This document shows, piece after piece, positions 60,265 through 64,000 of a DNA stretch of 64,000 bases. The stretch spans positions 105,119,937-105,183,936 of the forward strand of contig NC_133665.1 in NCBI RefSeq assembly GCF_037893015.1, written 5' to 3'. The notes beneath the pieces are model-generated. The model had not been told where the DNA came from and did not search any database. It saw only the letters and a program-made list of their open reading frames with translations. Position 1 is the first letter of the stretch, and every line of letters starts with the position of its first letter. A program made the position numbers and the translations under genes. The DNA comes from Macrotis lagotis (taxonomy: Eukaryota; Chordata; Mammalia; Peramelemorphia; Peramelidae).

Positions 60265-60670
60265 CATTTGATCAACCTTAATGGACTTGCTTCATTACAA
60301 TATTCAGGGACAATTTTAGGGTATCTGCATTGGAGAATACCATCTGTATCCAGAGAAAGAATTGTGGAGTTAAAAAAAAGGCCAAAGACTACTATACTTC
60401 AATTAAAAAAAGTTGTCTTATGTACTACATAATTTTTCTATCTCTAATATTTTATTTTTTTCCTCAAGATATGTTGTTTCTCTCAACACATTTAATTTTG
60501 ATCACTGCATAGCATGGAAACAATGTAAAGATTATCAGACTGCCTTCTGTGGGTGGTAGGGGAAGGGAAGGGAGATTGGGGGAAAAATTATAAAATTGAA
60601 AACATTATAAAAATGATAGGTAGAAACTAATGTTGTGAATAACTGAAAAATAAATAAAATATTTATATTA
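60265..60670 (+). mobile_element. L1 LINE 3' end
   Basis: Sense 3'UTR (accatctgtatccagagaaa, tgtaaagattatcagactgc, aaaaataaataaaatattt) flanked by aaagaatagcatt and aaagaatggcatt. Confidence 0.92.
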
Positions 60671-62777
60671 AAAAAGAATGGCATTATAGCATGCCCTTTG
60701 ATCACACTGAAGTTTTTTAATTTATAGTTATATTTATGGATAATCACAGTAAGGGGATATAAAAATCAAAGATTCTCCAAAGAAACCTGAATATTTAGAT
60801 AATGGTGATAGTGAAGCTATTGATGTTCTTTTGGGAGAAATAGATTAATTAGCCTCATTAAGCACATAACAACCAGTGATTAGATCAAAGAAAGATTATT
60901 TCTGTCTGTGAAGAATTACTCAGGATTATGATGAAATTAAACTGCGGTAGATTTAATGGTTGTATTCAATGACAAACCTTGTTTTCACAGCAAAATAGCA
61001 TACAAAGACCAGATTCAAACCTCGTGACCATTCCTCACTATGCCCAGGTCCCCTGATGGTCATTCCTGGATCTGTGACCCAGAACTGAGTAGTGAACAAC
61101 AGAGCTGCCGATTGGCGTCTGTTCCTATAGCCTTAATGAGGTTAGGAACCTTCTGCATGAGACTAGGATTCTGGCTCTGGAGCACAGCCTCTATCCTCTC
61201 TCAGCTCTCATACTCTAGAATCTGCTGCAGCTGCATTGCTCCTCACAAAGCCCAATCCCAAATGTCCACAAGCCAACCTGAACTGGAATTAAGACTCATT
61301 TTGTTTTTTTTTCCCTTTGATTTCCTGCTTAGGACTGCAAGCAGCATCATGAAGTTCATCAGTTATCTTAGATCTGATTAATACCTATATCTTACTTAGG
61401 GAGATGCAATTATATAGTCAGTTCTTTGTCTTGTTTAGAAGATATGACTGTTTTCAAATGGACTAATAGAATTTCCTAATTTGTTCTTTTTCCTATAGAA
61501 AAGGTTAGATTATACTGATAGCCTTTAGGTGTTCAAAGTAATAGTTTTTTTTTTCTTTGAACAGAGTAAAAAATTACTTCAATGGACATAAAGATCATAG
61601 TATCTCAGCGTTGGAATCTCAGGGTCCTAGTCTAACATATACCTAAACAGGAATCCCCTAAAAGTAATGAAAAATTAATATTCCTAAGTAATTTATTCTT
61701 TAATTTGGAGGTATAAAATGAGCTCTGAACACACAGATAATGAAGTTTATTAAGGAACCTCTGATCAAGCTAATTTATCTCCCCACTACCCTTAAGGTGA
61801 CACCTGGTTCAGTACCCCACAAAACCTCTGAACTTAACAACCCAGAGGAGTCAGTTTTGTTTTCTGGCCATGTCTCTACTTCAAGATAAAACTATGCAGA
61901 AATCTCTAAGACAAAAGTTAAATGTGATTTTTGCATATTTCTTTATATGTGGTCAATAACCACCACAAAGATAGGTAAAGAATTAAATATACAACATGTT
62001 TATAGGCTCTAGTCTTTTTTTCCTCCACCACAAAAACTCATAAGATACAAAAGACTCATAAGTATGTATGAACAATATAGGAAACATAAGCACTTAATGA
62101 GTATATTATACTGTCTCAGAAGGTTATATACACTTTATATACACTTATATACACTTTAGACAGAACAAATTCTCTCCATTTATTCATTTACTTATGACAA
62201 CATGATGGAGGGCTGGCAAGGTCTTCATGAATGGCTCTATTCCTTTATCTTTAGGGTTCTTCTGTTGGTGGACCTCTTTCCCTCAAAGTATATAGTAATA
62301 AAGCAGCTAATACATGACTCTCAAACTCACGATTCCTCCCACAAATTGGAAACATTCGTTCTCAGGATTGATGGTCTCTAATTTATGACCCAAAAGAAAA
62401 ACAAAAGCAGAGGCAAGAATTTAGGATTAGGAAATCTGGGTATAAGCATATGTTTCCCTCTGCCATGTGTTTCTGCTGTAAATTGCCATTGATTCTTCTG
62501 TTTGGAGGTAGAGGAGCGAGATCCCCTTCCCTCCTTTTATGGTATTCTGTTCCTGAAATTCAGGGGAAAGAAAAAAAGAAAAAAGTTCCAAGTGGTGGGC
62601 TGTTCTATGGCTTACTCTTATAGAACCCAGGGAAGGTAGTTCTTCAGACAAAAGTCCAACCTATTGGACTTTAGTAAGTCAGTCATCAGGAGGCAGCTTC
62701 AGATATTGGGGACCATTCAGACCATTGTGTTCTCTCATAAAGAGTCTAGGGCCCATGCCAACCTCCACAAAAGATGA

Positions 62778-62895
62778 CAATAATTAATAATAATATAATA
62801 ATAATAATAGCTAGCATTTATAAAGTGCTTTAAATATGGCAGAACTCTTTGCAAATATTAACCAACTTTATCTTTATAACACTCTGGGATAGTGT
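62778..62895 (+). mobile_element. (TAA)n followed by a MIR-type fragment
   Basis: Imperfect TAA repeat, then tagctagcatttataaagtg, ctttgcaaatattaacc, typical of a mammalian MIR 3' part. Confidence 0.5.
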
Positions 62896-63359
62896 TTGAG
62901 GCTTGACTACAGGTATAGCCTCTATCTTATCTTTCTCTCTACCTTCTCCAACCTATAATCTCATTTTAAGGTCAATGATTTATGAGCTCATCAAGTAAAT
63001 GTGGGGACTACCCAAAGGGAATGATCAAAGACTCCCTTGATTCATCTCAGCCTTTAGTTCCTGTTCCATAAAATGAAATGGCACCTATGTTAAGGATTGT
63101 TGTGAGAATCAGAAATGGGACCTTTTTTATTTTAATAGTTTGCAGTGACTCACAAGTTGACATTTCAAATCTAGATAGATAAGTTTGAACATTCTTAAGA
63201 AGTTAAATTAAAGGGAATCAACAAATCATGTTTATAACAAGTATAGAAAGAATTTACATTCTTTTTCTATGAGTTTTAGGTTTGGATATGCAGATAGTGT
63301 TTTCAGAGATAGTGTTCAAATATCTAGAATATATTCTGAAAATAAAGAATCAGCCCATG

Positions 63360-63640
63360 TTTGGTGATGTGATTCAGTTGTTACTTTTAATTAATCTATA
63401 TTCAAGCATTTTTTAAACATTTTTAATGTTCCAGGTAACTGTACACAAAGTACAGAGAATGAAACAATCTCTATTTATATGGAGCTTATAATTCTAATAG
63501 GGGAGACAAGTACATATATAAGTAATTACATATATAAACAAAGTCATTAAATATAAGGCAGTTTGAAAGAGAGGGAACTCACAGTTGGGGGAGGGATCAG
63601 GAAAGATTTCTTGCAAATGCTGGTATTTGAATGGCATCTT
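63360..63640 (+). mobile_element. L2-type LINE fragment
   Basis: ggagcttataattctaatag, gggagacaagtacatatata and a gatttcttgcaaatgctggt-like segment match the LINE at 2255 and 19840 loosely. Confidence 0.35.
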
Positions 63641-63659
63641 AAAGGAAGATTCTCTTCTA

Positions 63660-63957
63660 TCTTATTGTTGTTTTTGTCCTTATTTAAGAGAAGAATGACA
63701 CCAGAAAGGTGATGTTTTGACTTGCATTGGATTTAAGTGAAGCAGGGCTGTGCCTCACTGTGTCTAGTGGCAAGCTATAGATCAGGGTGATTGGAGATGG
63801 CCCTGGATGCAGTGGGAGACCCTTTTATTTTTATTTATTTTTATTTTTTTATTTTTTTTTGGGGGGGAGATCCTTTTAAACTAAGATTTTTAACAGATCT
63901 CAGTTTGTCTGAGGCAACACCTATTCAGTGATTAAGTCAAGGTAAGAAATGAGGTCA
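63660..63957 (-). mobile_element. RTE-related marsupial repeat
   Basis: attgttgtttttgtccttat, gcagggctgtgcctcactgt, ggagatggccctggatgcag and cagtttgtctgaggcaacac follow, in order, an RTE-derived repeat common in marsupials. A T/G-rich run near 63830 interrupts it. Confidence 0.6.
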
Positions 63958-63958
63958 A

Positions 63959-64000
63959 AGGGGTGGCTAGGTGGTGTAGTGGATAAAGCATCGGCCCTGG
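63959..64000 (+). mobile_element. WSINE1-type SINE, cut by window end
   Basis: aaaggggtggctaggtggtg to ggccctgg is the first 40 bp of a SINE. Confidence 0.9.

Larger units (their letters stand above)
56101..64000 (+). other. IHO1: IHO1 intron after coding exon 3, incomplete
   Basis: At least 7.9 kb. It contains a SINE, two L1 3' ends, L2-type and CORE-SINE remnants and an RTE-related repeat. I see no recognisable feature at 58850-60260 or 60680-62780. Confidence 0.8.

Overview
The window is mammalian nuclear DNA, almost certainly from an Australian marsupial. It is AT-rich and intron-dominated. It carries over twenty copies of one tRNA-derived SINE whose consensus (gggcagctaggtggcgcagtgg ending in a tgccttgcaaaaacct-type tail) matches what I know as the Australidelphian WSINE1-type family and not the opossum MAR1 tail. 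Marsupial L1, half-L1, RTE, CORE-SINE and L2-type LINE remnants fill most of the rest. The clade call is inference from repeat content.

The only functional protein-coding gene I recognise is the 5' part of IHO1 (CCDC36), on the + strand. IHO1 is the vertebrate Mer2-type factor that works with REC114, MEI4 and HORMAD1 to license meiotic DNA double-strand breaks. Three coding exons can be placed at base resolution (21649-21704, 28805-28976, 55937-56100). Their phases chain perfectly (2, 0, 2) and give the first 130 codons. A CpG-rich promoter at about 12.0-12.85 kb and a possible 5'UTR exon at 14748-14827 complete the 5' end. The window ends in the following intron, so the rest of the gene lies beyond 64 kb.

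Layout. 1-12 kb: upstream intergenic sequence with L2-type LINE remnants, a locally triplicated 360-bp unit and SINEs. 12-12.85 kb: CpG island. 13-21.6 kb: 5'UTR introns. 21.7-28.8 kb: intron holding a complete ORF1-only L1-derived element. 29-55.9 kb: a 27-kb intron holding an RPL27 retrocopy, a second inverted copy of the ORF1-only element, an older third relative, an endogenous retrovirus remnant (LTR plus primer-binding site and broken env), and an old antisense L1 split by at least eight later insertions. 56.1-64 kb: next intron, with scattered repeats.

The most unusual content is a family of half-L1 (HAL1-like) elements. Two roughly 3-kb copies, at 24751-27691 (+) and 32249-35459 (-), have intact 5' ends, target-site duplications, a degenerate ORF1 and no ORF2. 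In the place of ORF2 each has three antisense SINE-derived modules. A third, older relative at 39940-41895 lacks the one module that can be tested. Two of the modules differ from the genomic SINE mainly by A-to-G changes on the element's sense strand, as expected if an edited transcript was fixed in the founder. The two inverted copies bracket IHO1 coding exon 2, and a SINE sits 30 bp from that exon's splice acceptor.
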